NCBI RefSeq assembly: GCF_004103695.1
Contig: NZ_CP035280.1
Coordinates: 620,001-684,000 of the forward strand
DNA: 64,000 bases
Direction: 5' to 3'
Source: Clostridium sp. JN-9
Lineage (GTDB): Bacteria > Bacillota > Clostridia > Clostridiales > Clostridiaceae
Part shown: one piece after another, positions 38,994 to 51,402 of the stretch
Layout: each line of letters opens with the position of its first letter
Numbering within the stretch: the stretch's first letter is position 1
Position numbers and translations under genes: made by a program
Notes under the pieces: generated by a model
Databases searched by the model: none
Seen by the model: the letters and a program-made list of their open reading frames with translations, nothing else
Told to the model about the DNA's origin: nothing

Positions 38994-41234
38994 ATGGATT
39001 TAAAAAAGCTGCTAAACAAAGAGCAGTATGAGGCCGTAATAAATGTAGAAGGTGCGCTACTGATACTTGCAGGCGCTGGTTCAGGTAAAACACGAGTACT
39101 TACATATAGAATTGCTCATATGATAAATGATTTAAAAATATATCCTTCTACTATACTGGCTATAACCTTTACCAATAAGGCTGCTGGAGAAATGAGAGAC
39201 AGAGTAAGAGCACTGGTAGGAAATGAGGTAGATAATATGTGGGTATCCACATTTCATTCCAGCTGCGTAAGAATACTAAGAAGGGAAATTGAAAAATTAG
39301 GCTATAATAAAAACTTTGCAATATATGACAGCTATGATCAGAAGTCACTTATAAAACAATGCATGAGTGAGCTTAATGTAAATGAAAGGGATATAACAGA
39401 CAGGGAAATAATAAATAAAATTAGTGAACAAAAGGATAATTTAATATCCCCTGAAAAATACAAAAAGGAAAGTGAAGGCAATTATAGATTAAATAAGATT
39501 GCAGATGTATATATGCTATATCAGAAAAAGCTGAAAAACAGCAATGCTCTGGATTTTGATGATTTAATATATAAAGCTGTAGAATTATTTAACAAGAATC
39601 CTGATGTATTGGAATTTTATCAAAAAAAATTTAAATACATAATGGTAGATGAGTATCAGGATACAAACAAATCCCAATATGAATTTGTAAAGCTTTTGGC
39701 AAAGAAGAACAAAAACATATGTGTAGTTGGGGATGATGACCAGTGCATTTATGAATGGAGAGGGGCAGACATAAGAAATATTCTGGAGTTTGAAAAAGAT
39801 TATCCAAGTGCAAAAGTCATAAAGCTTGAAGAAAATTACAGGTCAAAGGCAAATATTTTAAATGCTGCAAATAATGTAATTAGAAATAATCAAAATAGGA
39901 AAAGGAAATCTTTGAGGACAGAAAGCGATAATGGTGAAAAGATAAAAATTTATCGTGCATATTCTGATATAGATGAAGGAATGTTTATTGCCGCGGAAAT
40001 AAAAAGACTTGTGAAGGAAGAACAAAGACAATTTAAAGATTTTGCAATACTATATAGAACTAATGCTCAATCTCGTATTTTTGAAGATACTTTCATTAAA
40101 ACTGATATACCATACAGAATAATAGGTGGATTGAAGTTCTATGACAGAAAAGAAATAAAGGATATTATGAGTTATCTTAAGCTTATAAATAACCCCATGG
40201 ATGATGTAAGTTTAAAAAGAATAATTAATGTTCCTAAAAGGAGTATTGGAGAAACCACTGTGGAAAAGCTTCAGAGTGTTGCTAATTCCATGGAAGAATG
40301 CATATATAGTGTGCTGTTGGATGTTGAAATGGTACCATCATTGACTTCAAGGGCAGTGTCTTCTATTAATAAATTTGTAAGCTTAATTAATAGCTTTATT
40401 AGAAGAAGAGATGAAATACCTGTATCAAAGCTCATTGAGGAGATATTGGAAAGTACATCTTATTTAAATGATCTTAAAAATTCAAAAAATGCAGAAGACA
40501 TAAGCAGAGTAGAAAATTTAAAAGAACTTGTTTCAGCTGCTGTGGAATTTGAAAATACATCAGATGATAAAACACTGTCAGCATTTTTAGAAAAGGTTGC
40601 ATTGGTTTCAGATATAGATAATTTTGATGAAGAAGCTGATACAGTTGTTCTTATGACTGTCCACAGTGCAAAAGGTCTGGAGTTTCCTATAGTTTTTATG
40701 GCTGGTATGGAAAATGGTATCTTCCCTGGTACGCAGTCTCTTTCTGATTTTGAAGAAATGGAAGAGTCCAGGAGATTATGTTATGTTGGAATTACAAGGG
40801 CAAAGGAAAAGCTGTATATGACTTCAGCAGAGTCCAGAAGGATATTTGGCAGAATGGTATCATATTCTCAATCTATGTTTATAGATGAAATTGCCCAGAA
40901 TCTGAAGGAATATGCCAGCATTAAGAATACATTTTCAAATTCAGGAAGTTTTACAAACAGCTTTAACACTTATAAGAATGAAGAAAGATTCAAACATAGG
41001 GAATCATTTGTAAATACCCCTGCGGCATCAAATGAACGAGCCATGGAAAGCACTGTCAGCTCTTTAAAACCTGAAGACATATCACCTGGCATTAAAGTAA
41101 AGCATAGCAAATTTGGAGTTGGAACTATTGTCAGCATAACTAAAGATGGCAGTAATACTAAATTAACTATAGCCTTTGATAAAATGGGGATAAAGAACTT
41201 AATGCTGGGAGTTGCTCCCCTGGAAGCTGTATAG
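38994..41234 (+). CDS. pcrA: ATP-dependent DNA helicase PcrA (UvrD/Rep family)
   Basis: 3'-5' helicase of 746 aa for repair and plasmid or chromosome maintenance. Motifs: the Q-motif region LNKEQYEAV, Walker A AGAGSGKTRVL, VDEYQDTNKSQ, the GDDDQCIYEWRGA block, VHSAKGLEFP and YVGITRAKEKL. The C-terminal tail ends in the usual PcrA tudor-like segment (PGIKVKHSKFGVGTI). GCGGGGTG precedes the ATG. ligA starts 12 bases after the stop. Confidence 0.97.
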   Translation: MDLKKLLNKEQYEAVINVEGALLILAGAGSGKTRVLTYRIAHMINDLKIYPSTILAITFTNKAAGEMRDRVRALVGNEVDNMWVSTFHSSCVRILRREIEKLGYNKNFAIYDSYDQKSLIKQCMSELNVNERDITDREIINKISEQKDNLISPEKYKKESEGNYRLNKIADVYMLYQKKLKNSNALDFDDLIYKAVELFNKNPDVLEFYQKKFKYIMVDEYQDTNKSQYEFVKLLAKKNKNICVVGDDDQCIYEWRGADIRNILEFEKDYPSAKVIKLEENYRSKANILNAANNVIRNNQNRKRKSLRTESDNGEKIKIYRAYSDIDEGMFIAAEIKRLVKEEQRQFKDFAILYRTNAQSRIFEDTFIKTDIPYRIIGGLKFYDRKEIKDIMSYLKLINNPMDDVSLKRIINVPKRSIGETTVEKLQSVANSMEECIYSVLLDVEMVPSLTSRAVSSINKFVSLINSFIRRRDEIPVSKLIEEILESTSYLNDLKNSKNAEDISRVENLKELVSAAVEFENTSDDKTLSAFLEKVALVSDIDNFDEEADTVVLMTVHSAKGLEFPIVFMAGMENGIFPGTQSLSDFEEMEESRRLCYVGITRAKEKLYMTSAESRRIFGRMVSYSQSMFIDEIAQNLKEYASIKNTFSNSGSFTNSFNTYKNEERFKHRESFVNTPAASNERAMESTVSSLKPEDISPGIKVKHSKFGVGTIVSITKDGSNTKLTIAFDKMGIKNLMLGVAPLEAV

Positions 41235-41240
41235 GAGTGA

Positions 41241-43250
<2,010 letters not shown>

Positions 43251-43258
43251 TATTATAT

Positions 43259-44750
43259 TTAGAGTTTCCCCAAAATTAATATCTTGAATTAAGGTTATCC
43301 TACTAATTCTAGTACCTGAGCCATAATTAGTTGTTGTGTAGTCTTGGTTTTGGAAACCGGTTTAATAAAATTTTTAATACCAGTATGCGTTTTCTTTAAT
43401 ACTGCATAAATACCATCAGCTAATGCATAATAATTAAAATCAGGTATATCATAAATACGCTTAGATATGTTTTGAATGCATATGATTAATGCACTTTCTC
43501 CTCTTTTTTCTGAAAGTGTTGCAGCAAAACCTATAATTAAGGTTAGAAATAAATTCATAGTTCTTATTGAATTTAAACTTCTTACTCTTATATTTTCAAA
43601 ATCAAACTGCTGTTTTTTAAATCTGAAATATTCTTCTATCTTCCAACGTTTAATGTAAACCTTAATTATAGCTAAGGTTAATTTCTTATCATTAGGCTTA
43701 ATATTGCTGATAAGCATCATAGGTATTTTGCCAAAGCCTCTTATTACTACAAGTGTAAGAGGCTTATCAGGTATATCTGGCAATGTTATTTGTATAAAGC
43801 TAAATTTGCATTTTTTAGCCCTACCAGCTTTATTGGTGACTATAGTCGAAAACTTTCCTTTATACTTGTTTGCAAGTTTAAGTATATTCATAACTTTACC
43901 ATTATGAATAACATTTCTATTGCCTTTTGCTCGAATAACAAAGTTTTCTTTATTATCTATAAAGTATTCATAAAACTTTCTGCTATCATAACCCCTATCA
44001 AGAGCTTTAATGCCCTTATTATTAAAACTTTGTCTAATAAAATTTAATCCTTTAAAAGTTTCTTCATTCTCACTTACAAAGCCTTTTTCAATGTTTGAAT
44101 ACATTTTTGAGTACACAGATATAGGCATACTATACTTACTTGTAAGTGCAGCAATTTCAAGACAATTATATCCATTGACATTGGTTTCACCTGTGCTGCC
44201 ATCACGTACCTTGCCCATAGCTTCTAAAACTTTACTATTACGTTTTGTGATTTCAGAACCATCAACGCAAAATACTGTATTGTCATTAATGTATGGTTTT
44301 ATTTCAGAAATGTAGTTGTTTATTACAACACTTTGTTTATCAAACGTTCTAAGGTTATTAGAAAGTCTTTCAATGGTTTTCTTTAAAGAGATATCCTCTT
44401 TAAGAGCTCTTGATATGCCACTTAAAAGCACAGTCTGGCTTTCTGAAATTCCATAAATCATCTGTGCAATAAATTTATAATTAGGTCTTGATAAATTTAT
44501 TGAGATTTTTTTTGAAAAAGTTAATAATTTTCTTTTTATTTGGTACGATAATTTGCTATAATTAATCATGAATAAAACATCTCCATCTGCTATTGATTTT
44601 TGTTTTGTCGCAAATTCATTATATCAAAACAATGGACTGTTTTATTCATTTTTTATGCAATTTTATAAATCTGTGGATAGTTTTAAATCTTAAATTTACT
44701 TATCCACAGGTTTTATTTAAATAGTCTTTTAAAAAAAGGGGAAACTCTAA
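43259..44750 (-). mobile_element. IS4-like insertion sequence, copy 1
   Basis: 1492-bp element bounded by TTAGAGTTTCCCC and GGGGAAACTCTAA. AATATTATAT flanks it on the left (43249-43258) and at 44752-44761 on the right, consistent with a roughly 10-bp target duplication. It is the same length as copy 2 and encodes an identical transposase, in opposite orientation. It inserted just after ligA. Confidence 0.93.
43295..44569 (-). CDS. IS4-like DDE transposase, copy 1
   Basis: 424-aa transposase, intact and identical to the one at 60411-61685. Catalytic acids by position: Asp in FCVDGSEITK, Asp in ALDRGYDSRKF, and Glu in KRWKIEEYFRFKKQ (YREK-like region). A basic N-terminus would bind the ends. 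The start codon is within one arm of a 12-bp inverted repeat, whose other arm lies upstream of the promoter. Confidence 0.92.
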   Translation of the reverse strand: MINYSKLSYQIKRKLLTFSKKISINLSRPNYKFIAQMIYGISESQTVLLSGISRALKEDISLKKTIERLSNNLRTFDKQSVVINNYISEIKPYINDNTVFCVDGSEITKRNSKVLEAMGKVRDGSTGETNVNGYNCLEIAALTSKYSMPISVYSKMYSNIEKGFVSENEETFKGLNFIRQSFNNKGIKALDRGYDSRKFYEYFIDNKENFVIRAKGNRNVIHNGKVMNILKLANKYKGKFSTIVTNKAGRAKKCKFSFIQITLPDIPDKPLTLVVIRGFGKIPMMLISNIKPNDKKLTLAIIKVYIKRWKIEEYFRFKKQQFDFENIRVRSLNSIRTMNLFLTLIIGFAATLSEKRGESALIICIQNISKRIYDIPDFNYYALADGIYAVLKKTHTGIKNFIKPVSKTKTTQQLIMAQVLELVG

Positions 44751-44866
44751 AAATATTATATGACTTTACAAGTAATATTATAAAGTATAATATAATATTA
44801 GCTTTATTTTGTTAATCTTTTTACAAGATAATTATAATAAAGTTTTGTGCACTTTTGGAGGTTAAT

Positions 44867-45136
44867 ATGAGAAAAACAATAAATTTATTAGGGTGGGTTT
44901 GTGTATTCTTCACAATAGTAAGTATTGTATTAACATTGCTTACCACTTATCAGTTTACATATGTTAAATATTTTAATGGATATTACACTCTTCAATGGAG
45001 TATGTTTTTCACAATGATTGTATGGGCAATTAAATTATTTGATTTTAAGAGTAATTTTAATGGCAAATTTTATCCAATAGTATGTACAATAATAGCTGCA
45101 GGAGCATTGTTTTTTATTTTTATGAAAGTTTATTAG
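44867..45136 (+). CDS. Small membrane protein of unknown function
   Basis: 89-aa protein with three hydrophobic segments (about residues 7-29, 42-55 and 66-87) and a short basic N-terminus. TTTGGAGG precedes the chosen ATG. It stands between the IS4-like element and gatC. No family recognised. Confidence 0.65.
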   Translation: MRKTINLLGWVCVFFTIVSIVLTLLTTYQFTYVKYFNGYYTLQWSMFFTMIVWAIKLFDFKSNFNGKFYPIVCTIIAAGALFFIFMKVY

Positions 45137-45282
45137 ATTTACAAACTAAAGTATTTGACTTCTTAATTTGAGTTGTCAGGTACTTTTCGTTTTTATTATA
45201 TGTATATTAAGTTTTTTTGTGGTAAAATAGAAATGTTAATTTCTCGGATAATTATAAAATATATATGGAAAAGAGGGATATT

Positions 45283-45570
45283 ATGTCAGTTTCAAAAAAA
45301 GATGTGGAATATGTTGCAGAGCTTTCCAGACTGAACTTTTCTGAAAAGGAAAAAGAAAGCTTAGTTGGAGATTTAAATCAGATATTAAATTATATGGATA
45401 AACTAAATGAACTTAATACAGATAATGTAGATATTATTGTAAATCCTTACTATATTGAAAACAAATTCAGAGAAGATGAAGTGCAGGAATCTATGGATCT
45501 TAAGAGTGTTATAGAAAATGCACCACAAAATCTTGAAGAATATATAGTAGTTCCTAAGATAATTGAATAG
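45283..45570 (+). CDS. gatC: Aspartyl/glutamyl-tRNA amidotransferase subunit C
   Basis: 95-aa helper subunit that holds GatA and GatB together. The opening [19 protein letters not shown] and the [19 protein letters not shown] block are characteristic. The ATG is preceded by AGAGGG; an upstream in-frame start is less likely. First gene of gatCAB. Confidence 0.95.
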   Translation: MSVSKKDVEYVAELSRLNFSEKEKESLVGDLNQILNYMDKLNELNTDNVDIIVNPYYIENKFREDEVQESMDLKSVIENAPQNLEEYIVVPKIIE

Positions 45571-45596
45571 ATAAGAAATGGAGGTCAAGATTACAT

Positions 45597-47054
45597 ATGG
45601 AATTAAATAAGCTAACAGCCCACCAATTGAAAGATTTAATTGCCAAAAAGGAAGTTAAAGTTGAAGAAGTAACCAAGGCTTATATTGATAGAGTAAAAAG
45701 TATAGATGATAAAACAGGAGCATTTTTGTATCTGGCTGAAGAAGAAGCAATAAATCATTCAAAATTACTGGATGAAAAAATATCAAAAAATGAAAATTTA
45801 AATGCATTAAGCGGAATTCCCGTTGGAATAAAGGATAATATAAGTGTTACAGGTATGCAGAATACCTGTGCTTCAAAAATTCTTTTGGGGTATAAGTCGC
45901 CTTATGATGCTCATGTTATTGAAAAAATAAAAAAGGCAGATGGAATAATAATAGGAAAGCTTAATATGGATGAGTTTGCAATGGGATCATCTACTGAAAA
46001 CAGTGCCTTTAAATTAGCAAGGAACCCATGGAACTTAGAAACAGTACCTGGAGGATCTTCAGGGGGATCTGCAGCAGCAGTAGCTGCATGTGAAGCACCT
46101 TTATCACTTGGAACAGATACAGGCGGATCTGTCAGGCAGCCTGCTTCACTTTGCGGAGTTGTTGGATTAAAGCCTACCTATGGAAGAGTTTCCAGAAGCG
46201 GAGTAGTTGCCTTCGGATCAACTTTGGATCAGGTAGGTACCTTTGGTAAGGATGTAGAGGATTGTGCACTTTTAACGCAGTGCATTGCTGGAATGGATTC
46301 TAAGGATTTTACAACTACAGATATACCTGTTGATAATTATAAAGACAGCCTGCAGAAGGATTTAAAAGGGAAAAAAATAGGTATACCAAAGGAATTTTTC
46401 AAAGAAGGACTAGATGATGGAGTTAGAAAGGCCGTAGAAGAAGCTATAAAGGTATTAGAGGAAAATGGTGCAGAGGTAAAGCCATGTTCTCTGCCATTAG
46501 CTGAATATGGCTTGTCAGCATATTATGTTATTGCCTGTGCTGAAGCTTCATCTAATCTTGCAAGATTTGACGGAATCAGATATGGACATAGGACCAAAGA
46601 TCCAAAGGATTCTATAGATATATACTTTAAGTCAAGAAGTGAAGGCTTTGGAGACGAAGTAAAGAGAAGGATAATGCTTGGAACATATGTGCTTTCAGCA
46701 GGATATTATGATGCATATTATAAAAAGGCATTAAAGGTTAGAAATTTAATTAAACAGGATTTCCAAAGGGTATTTAAAGAGTTTGATGCAATAGTGTCTC
46801 CTACATCTCCAACTACAGCATTTAAAATTGGAGAAAGAAAAGAAGATATTTTGGCTATGTATTTATCAGATATATATACAGTGCCTGTTAATGTTGCCGG
46901 AGTTCCTGCAATTTCAGTACCATGTGGTTTTTCAAATGGATTGCCTGTGGGTCTTCAAATTATAGGAGATTATTTCAAAGAGGACACACTTTTTAATGTG
47001 GCATACAGCTATGAACAGTCAACTAAATGGCATAACATGCTAGCGGATTTATAG
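45597..47054 (+). CDS. gatA: Aspartyl/glutamyl-tRNA amidotransferase subunit A
   Basis: Amidase subunit of 485 aa that releases ammonia from glutamine for Glu-tRNA(Gln) or Asp-tRNA(Asn). The Ser-cisSer-Lys triad is visible: Lys in [10 protein letters not shown], Ser in [12 protein letters not shown], and the [13 protein letters not shown] loop. AATGGAGG precedes the ATG. Located between gatC and gatB. Confidence 0.97.
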   Translation: MELNKLTAHQLKDLIAKKEVKVEEVTKAYIDRVKSIDDKTGAFLYLAEEEAINHSKLLDEKISKNENLNALSGIPVGIKDNISVTGMQNTCASKILLGYKSPYDAHVIEKIKKADGIIIGKLNMDEFAMGSSTENSAFKLARNPWNLETVPGGSSGGSAAAVAACEAPLSLGTDTGGSVRQPASLCGVVGLKPTYGRVSRSGVVAFGSTLDQVGTFGKDVEDCALLTQCIAGMDSKDFTTTDIPVDNYKDSLQKDLKGKKIGIPKEFFKEGLDDGVRKAVEEAIKVLEENGAEVKPCSLPLAEYGLSAYYVIACAEASSNLARFDGIRYGHRTKDPKDSIDIYFKSRSEGFGDEVKRRIMLGTYVLSAGYYDAYYKKALKVRNLIKQDFQRVFKEFDAIVSPTSPTTAFKIGERKEDILAMYLSDIYTVPVNVAGVPAISVPCGFSNGLPVGLQIIGDYFKEDTLFNVAYSYEQSTKWHNMLADL

Positions 47055-47073
47055 AAGGGAGTGGAATACTTAC

Positions 47074-48504
47074 ATGGAATTTGAACCAGTTATAGGATTA
47101 GAAGTTCACGTTGAACTTTCAACAAAAACTAAAATCTACTGTGGATGCAGTACTGAATTTGGAGGAAAGCCTAACAGCCATGTGTGCCCAATCTGCTTAG
47201 GCCTGCCAGGCGCATTACCTCAGTTAAATAAAGAAGTAGTTTCCTATGCCATTAAGGCAGGACTTGCTTTAAATTGTGAAATAACCAAGGTATGCAGAAT
47301 GGATAGAAAAAATTACTTTTATCCAGACTGCCCTAAAAATTACCAAATTACTCAGGATGAATTTCCTATATGCAGAAATGGATTTATTGAGATAGAATTA
47401 GAAAATGGCAGTGTTAAAAAAATAGGTATTGAAAGGATACATATGGAGGAGGATGCAGGAAAACTTCTTCATACACCAGCTGGAACTCTTGTGGATTTTA
47501 ACAGAGCTGGAGTACCACTTATAGAAATAGTTTCTAAGCCTGATATAAGGTCTGCTGAGGAAGCTACTTTATATCTGCAGAAACTTAAAAGCATTTTATC
47601 ATCAGTAGGTGTTTCTGACTGCAAAATGGAAGAAGGATCTTTAAGATGCGACGGAAATATATCTGTTATGCCAAAAGGGAGCAGTGTATTTGGTGTAAGA
47701 AGTGAAATAAAGAACGTTAACTCATTTAAGTCATTGGAGAAAGCATTCCAATATGAATTTGAAAGACAGACAAAAGCAATAGAAAATGGAGAAAAGTTAA
47801 CCACTGAAACCAGAAGGTGGGATGAAGCAGCTGGAATTACATCAATTATGAGAAGCAAAGAGGCCGCAAATGATTATAGATACTTCCCTGAAGGTGATTT
47901 AGTTACCATAAATATAAGTGATGAATGGATTGAAAATGTAAGAAAGACTATACCTGAACTTCCACATGAAAAGAAAGAAAGATTTATAAAGGAGTTTGGT
48001 ATACCTAAATATGATGCTTCTGTGCTTACATTAACAATGGACATGGCAAATTACTTTGAAGATACAGCTAAGCTGAGCGGGGATCCTAAGGCTGCATCAA
48101 ACTGGCTCATGGGTGACATTTCCAGACTAATGAATGAGAAGTTAATGAGCGTTAATGATTTGAAGTTTACTCCAAAACAACTTGCACAGTTAATTAAACT
48201 TATTAATTCATCAACTATATCTAACAATATAGGTAAAAAAGTCCTTCAATATATGTTCGAAACTGGTGAAGATCCAGATAAAATTGTTAAAGAAAAGGGA
48301 CTTATTCAAAATAGCGATGAGGGTGCTATATTAGAAGTAGTAAAAAAGGTATTAGATGAGAATACTCAATCTGTAGAGGATTATAAAAACGGCAAGAAAA
48401 GAGCTGTTGGCTTTGTTATTGGACTTGTAATGAAGGAAACAAAAGGAAAAGCTAACCCTAAAATAGTTAATAAATTAGTTAATGAAGAGATAAATAAAAG
48501 ATAA
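47074..48504 (+). CDS. gatB: Aspartyl/glutamyl-tRNA amidotransferase subunit B
   Basis: Kinase/transamidase subunit of 476 aa that activates misacylated tRNA. Signatures: EFEPVIGLEVHVEL at the N-terminus, DRKNYFYPDCPKNYQI, and a C-terminal YqeY-like tail (KGKANPKIVNKLVNE). AAGGGAGTG lies upstream. The stop overlaps the A-tract of a terminator. Confidence 0.97.
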   Translation: MEFEPVIGLEVHVELSTKTKIYCGCSTEFGGKPNSHVCPICLGLPGALPQLNKEVVSYAIKAGLALNCEITKVCRMDRKNYFYPDCPKNYQITQDEFPICRNGFIEIELENGSVKKIGIERIHMEEDAGKLLHTPAGTLVDFNRAGVPLIEIVSKPDIRSAEEATLYLQKLKSILSSVGVSDCKMEEGSLRCDGNISVMPKGSSVFGVRSEIKNVNSFKSLEKAFQYEFERQTKAIENGEKLTTETRRWDEAAGITSIMRSKEAANDYRYFPEGDLVTINISDEWIENVRKTIPELPHEKKERFIKEFGIPKYDASVLTLTMDMANYFEDTAKLSGDPKAASNWLMGDISRLMNEKLMSVNDLKFTPKQLAQLIKLINSSTISNNIGKKVLQYMFETGEDPDKIVKEKGLIQNSDEGAILEVVKKVLDENTQSVEDYKNGKKRAVGFVIGLVMKETKGKANPKIVNKLVNEEINKR

Positions 48505-48530
48505 AAAGAAGGCCTTATGGTCTTCTTTTT
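48503..48530. terminator. Bidirectional terminator between gatB and a membrane protein gene
   Basis: AAAAAGAAGGCC, loop TTAT, GGTCTTCTTTTT. A on one side and T on the other serve both convergent genes. Confidence 0.9.
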
Positions 48531-48732
48531 AAATATCTTTATTATTATCATCATCTTTTTTATCATCATTTTTCTTTCCTAACATATAAACATTCTGAGT
48601 AAGTTTCTCCATTAGGTAATTTTTGTATTTTAATTGATTTAATATCTGATTTAAGGATATAAAACCCCAAATTAAAACAAGGATAATGGTGCACATTGTA
48701 ATTATACCTAAAATTTCAATAGCTAACAGCAT
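48529..48732 (-). CDS. Small single-pass membrane protein
   Basis: 67-aa protein with one long hydrophobic segment (about residues 2-26), a coiled amphipathic stretch, and an Asp/Lys-rich tail (KKNDDKKDDDNNKDI). TTGGAGG lies upstream of the ATG on this strand. Unknown function. Confidence 0.6.
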   Translation of the reverse strand: MLLAIEILGIITMCTIILVLIWGFISLNQILNQLKYKNYLMEKLTQNVYMLGKKNDDKKDDDNNKDI

Positions 48733-48918
48733 GTAAACTAACCTCCAAAACATTTACAATTATTTCATTAAATATTATAACACATAATTTACTGGTAAAA
48801 TGATATTAATTTAAATTATTATATGTTTAATTTTAAGCTTTTATTTTATATATTGAAATAAGTTATATAAAGGTTTTCCCACATATACTATAGTAGACAC
48901 ATTTTTGGAGGTAATTAA

Positions 48919-49392
48919 GTGAATTTTATTGACACTCTATATTTAAAAATAAGAAGTAAGGAAATTGTAAAAGCAAAAAGTAAGCTAAAGAAATTAACGG
49001 TTAACACTATTACCGACAGTATTACTAAAAGTTGCTGGAAAAACAATATTCAATATGATATTATTTTAAAAAATTCAGAGGAACTTTTAATCAGGCTGGA
49101 AGGAAGAGGTAAAGTATGGTTACTGAAATATGATAAAAAAGCCATGATCTTTTATGATGAATTTGATAGATTTTTAAATTACATGGATATCTATAAAGCT
49201 GAAAATGGCATTTACATTACAATAGGTGTTTTTGAACCAAAAATAATAAAAAGCTGCCACCATATTTTCTTAAATGATGTAAGGTTAATAGATAACGTTA
49301 AATTTATAAAGGAACAGCTTGGATATTGTAAAAAATGTGAGGAAGTATTTAAATATGGAAAGCTAAATTTTTATTCTTATCTGCCGAATTAA
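48919..49392 (+). CDS. Hypothetical protein with possible zinc site
   Basis: 157-aa soluble protein starting at GTG with TGGAGG upstream. It is Lys/Ile-rich. Cys and His clusters occur late: SCHHIF near residue 113 and YCKKCEEV near 136, which could bind a metal. No family recognised. Monocistronic by spacing. Confidence 0.6.
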   Translation: MNFIDTLYLKIRSKEIVKAKSKLKKLTVNTITDSITKSCWKNNIQYDIILKNSEELLIRLEGRGKVWLLKYDKKAMIFYDEFDRFLNYMDIYKAENGIYITIGVFEPKIIKSCHHIFLNDVRLIDNVKFIKEQLGYCKKCEEVFKYGKLNFYSYLPN

Positions 49393-49480
49393 AATATTAT
49401 TTATTATGTTTATTTTAGTCATAAATGTCAATAATTAAACATAAAAGATAAACTATATTGCATTTATGGAGATAACATTT

Positions 49481-51067
49481 ATGAAAAAGCTTTTATGTAT
49501 TTTATTAATTTTATGTCTTTGCGGCTTAAATGGATGTGTTGAAAAAAAGAAAGCAGTAATAAGCAATGATAATTATGACAATTCCATAATTTATAATATT
49601 GGTAAAATACCAGATAGCCTTTTCTCTTTAGATAATAAAACGGACAGCAGTATTCTGCCTGCTCTTTTTCAGGGGCTTGTTAAATATGATAGTAATAATA
49701 ATATAGAAGGGGCTCTGGCTGAGAAATATATTATTAGTGATGATAAATTAACTTATAAATTTATCATTAGAAGTGATGCTAAATGGAGCGATGGAAGCAA
49801 AATAACAGCAAATGATTTTGTTAACTTTTTTAAGGAATATATAAAAAGAAATATTGATAATAATGATAATTTAGATTGTATCTTTGGAGTAAAGGAATAT
49901 AGAACATCCCAAAACAGCTTTAGTAATGCTGCAATTAATGCAGTGGATGAAAATACATTTCAGATAAGATTAAATTATCCTTGTGATTATCTGTTAAGTA
50001 TGCTTACTTTACCAGAATATACTTTAAGGAATATTGACACTAATCTGGATAAATGGAAGGATAATTATAAGCAGATAAAATATTCAGGCCCATATATAAT
50101 TAAATCTATTGATTCTAAGGGCAATATAAATTTAGATAAAAATAACTGCTACTGGCATAAGGATAATGTAATAAACAGCAATTTGGTTTTTTCTACAATA
50201 GATAATGATGAAGCTGCCTTTGCAAATCTCATTACCGGGAAAATAAATGTCTTAAGGGATCCTCCAATAAATCAAATTGGAGATTTAAAATCAAATGACA
50301 GTATAAACTTTTTAAAGGGAAACACTATAGCAGCTTTAGCATTTAATTTAAACAGAAAACCTAGTGACAGCAGTAATATATATACATTGAATAATGATTT
50401 CAGAAGTGCTGTATCCTTATATTTAGACAGAGGTACAATATGCAGTGACATATTAAAAAATAAATATGATCCCTCAGTTAATTATCTAAACTATAACGAT
50501 AATGCCTCACTAAATAAAGCATATTTTCAAAAGAAAAGTTCTAGTGATAAGGCAGATGAATTAATTGAAAAAATTAAATTACCTAAGGGGCATACATTTG
50601 ATTTAATATATGTGGACTCTATAGAAAATAAATTATTATGTGATACTGTGATTTCTCAAATTAATAATGACAAGCTGAATTTAAATATACATGCAGCAGC
50701 CTGCAATGAGGAAGAATACAAACAAAGAATAACTACTGGGAAATATGATATGGCACTTATAGAAATTCATAAGGATTTTGATTCTCCAATATCATTATTA
50801 AAAAAGTGGGAAAAGAATTCGCCATTTAACAGCTTTGGATATAATAATGAAAAGTTTAATAATATTATGGTAAAATTGAATTTTGAAAAAAATGATAATA
50901 TAAAAAGTCAGTATATTCATGATGGAGAAGATATACTAATGAATGAACTCCCATTTATACCTGTAGGTATTAAAAGAAATATTTTGTGTAGTAAGAATAA
51001 TATAAATGGTTTATTTATTAATAAAAATGAAAACTTAATTTTTGAAGGAGCCTATATTACGAAATAA
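49481..51067 (+). CDS. Oligopeptide-binding lipoprotein (SBP family 5)
   Basis: 528-aa solute-binding protein with a lipoprotein signal: basic start MKKLL, hydrophobic core, and lipobox LNGC (Cys about residue 19). The mature part has the family-5 pattern: LFQGLVKYD, LAEKYIISDDKLTYKFIIR with AKWSDGSKITANDFV, and a long Asn-rich mid-section. GGAG lies upstream of the ATG. No permease or ATPase genes are adjacent, so it either uses a shared Opp transporter or acts as a sensor. Confidence 0.88.
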   Translation: MKKLLCILLILCLCGLNGCVEKKKAVISNDNYDNSIIYNIGKIPDSLFSLDNKTDSSILPALFQGLVKYDSNNNIEGALAEKYIISDDKLTYKFIIRSDAKWSDGSKITANDFVNFFKEYIKRNIDNNDNLDCIFGVKEYRTSQNSFSNAAINAVDENTFQIRLNYPCDYLLSMLTLPEYTLRNIDTNLDKWKDNYKQIKYSGPYIIKSIDSKGNINLDKNNCYWHKDNVINSNLVFSTIDNDEAAFANLITGKINVLRDPPINQIGDLKSNDSINFLKGNTIAALAFNLNRKPSDSSNIYTLNNDFRSAVSLYLDRGTICSDILKNKYDPSVNYLNYNDNASLNKAYFQKKSSSDKADELIEKIKLPKGHTFDLIYVDSIENKLLCDTVISQINNDKLNLNIHAAACNEEEYKQRITTGKYDMALIEIHKDFDSPISLLKKWEKNSPFNSFGYNNEKFNNIMVKLNFEKNDNIKSQYIHDGEDILMNELPFIPVGIKRNILCSKNNINGLFINKNENLIFEGAYITK

Positions 51068-51104
51068 AAAGAAAACAGCTGCTTTTATTGGCTGTTTTCT
51101 TTAT
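51066..51104. terminator. Terminator between convergent genes
   Basis: AAAAAGAAAACAGC pairs with GCTGTTTTCTTT. It overlaps the last codons of the small Cys-rich gene on the minus strand. Confidence 0.8.
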
Positions 51105-51243
51105 TTTTGTATTGCCTTTTAGGAGAAAAATATGCACAATCATTACTTATACCACAAATCAATGATCCAGGGATAATGTGATTTAAGGTGCATTTGCCGT
51201 TTTCCTCAAATTCACATTTATTTGAGCAATTGATGTTCATCAT
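51085..51243 (-). CDS. Small cysteine-rich protein
   Basis: 52-aa protein with Cys at positions 6, 10, 18, 30 and 36, spaced as CSNKC, GKC, LIC, NDC, then AYFSPK. GGGAGGT lies 7 bases before the ATG. Short clostridial proteins of this pattern are often left unnamed or misnamed, and a metal or cluster site is plausible. The stop codon lies within the loop of the terminator for the convergent lipoprotein gene. Confidence 0.65.
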   Translation of the reverse strand: MMNINCSNKCEFEENGKCTLNHIIPGSLICGISNDCAYFSPKRQYKNKENSQ

Positions 51244-51402
51244 AATAAATACCTCCCAAATTACAAATACAAATATTTAAGAGTATATCTACTATCTTAA
51301 CCTAAGTTCTGCTATGATATGTCTATTAATTGTTTCTAAAGTTGTAAATAGAAAGAAACAGCATCAAATATGAATTTTAAAAACATACTTGATGCATAAA
51401 TG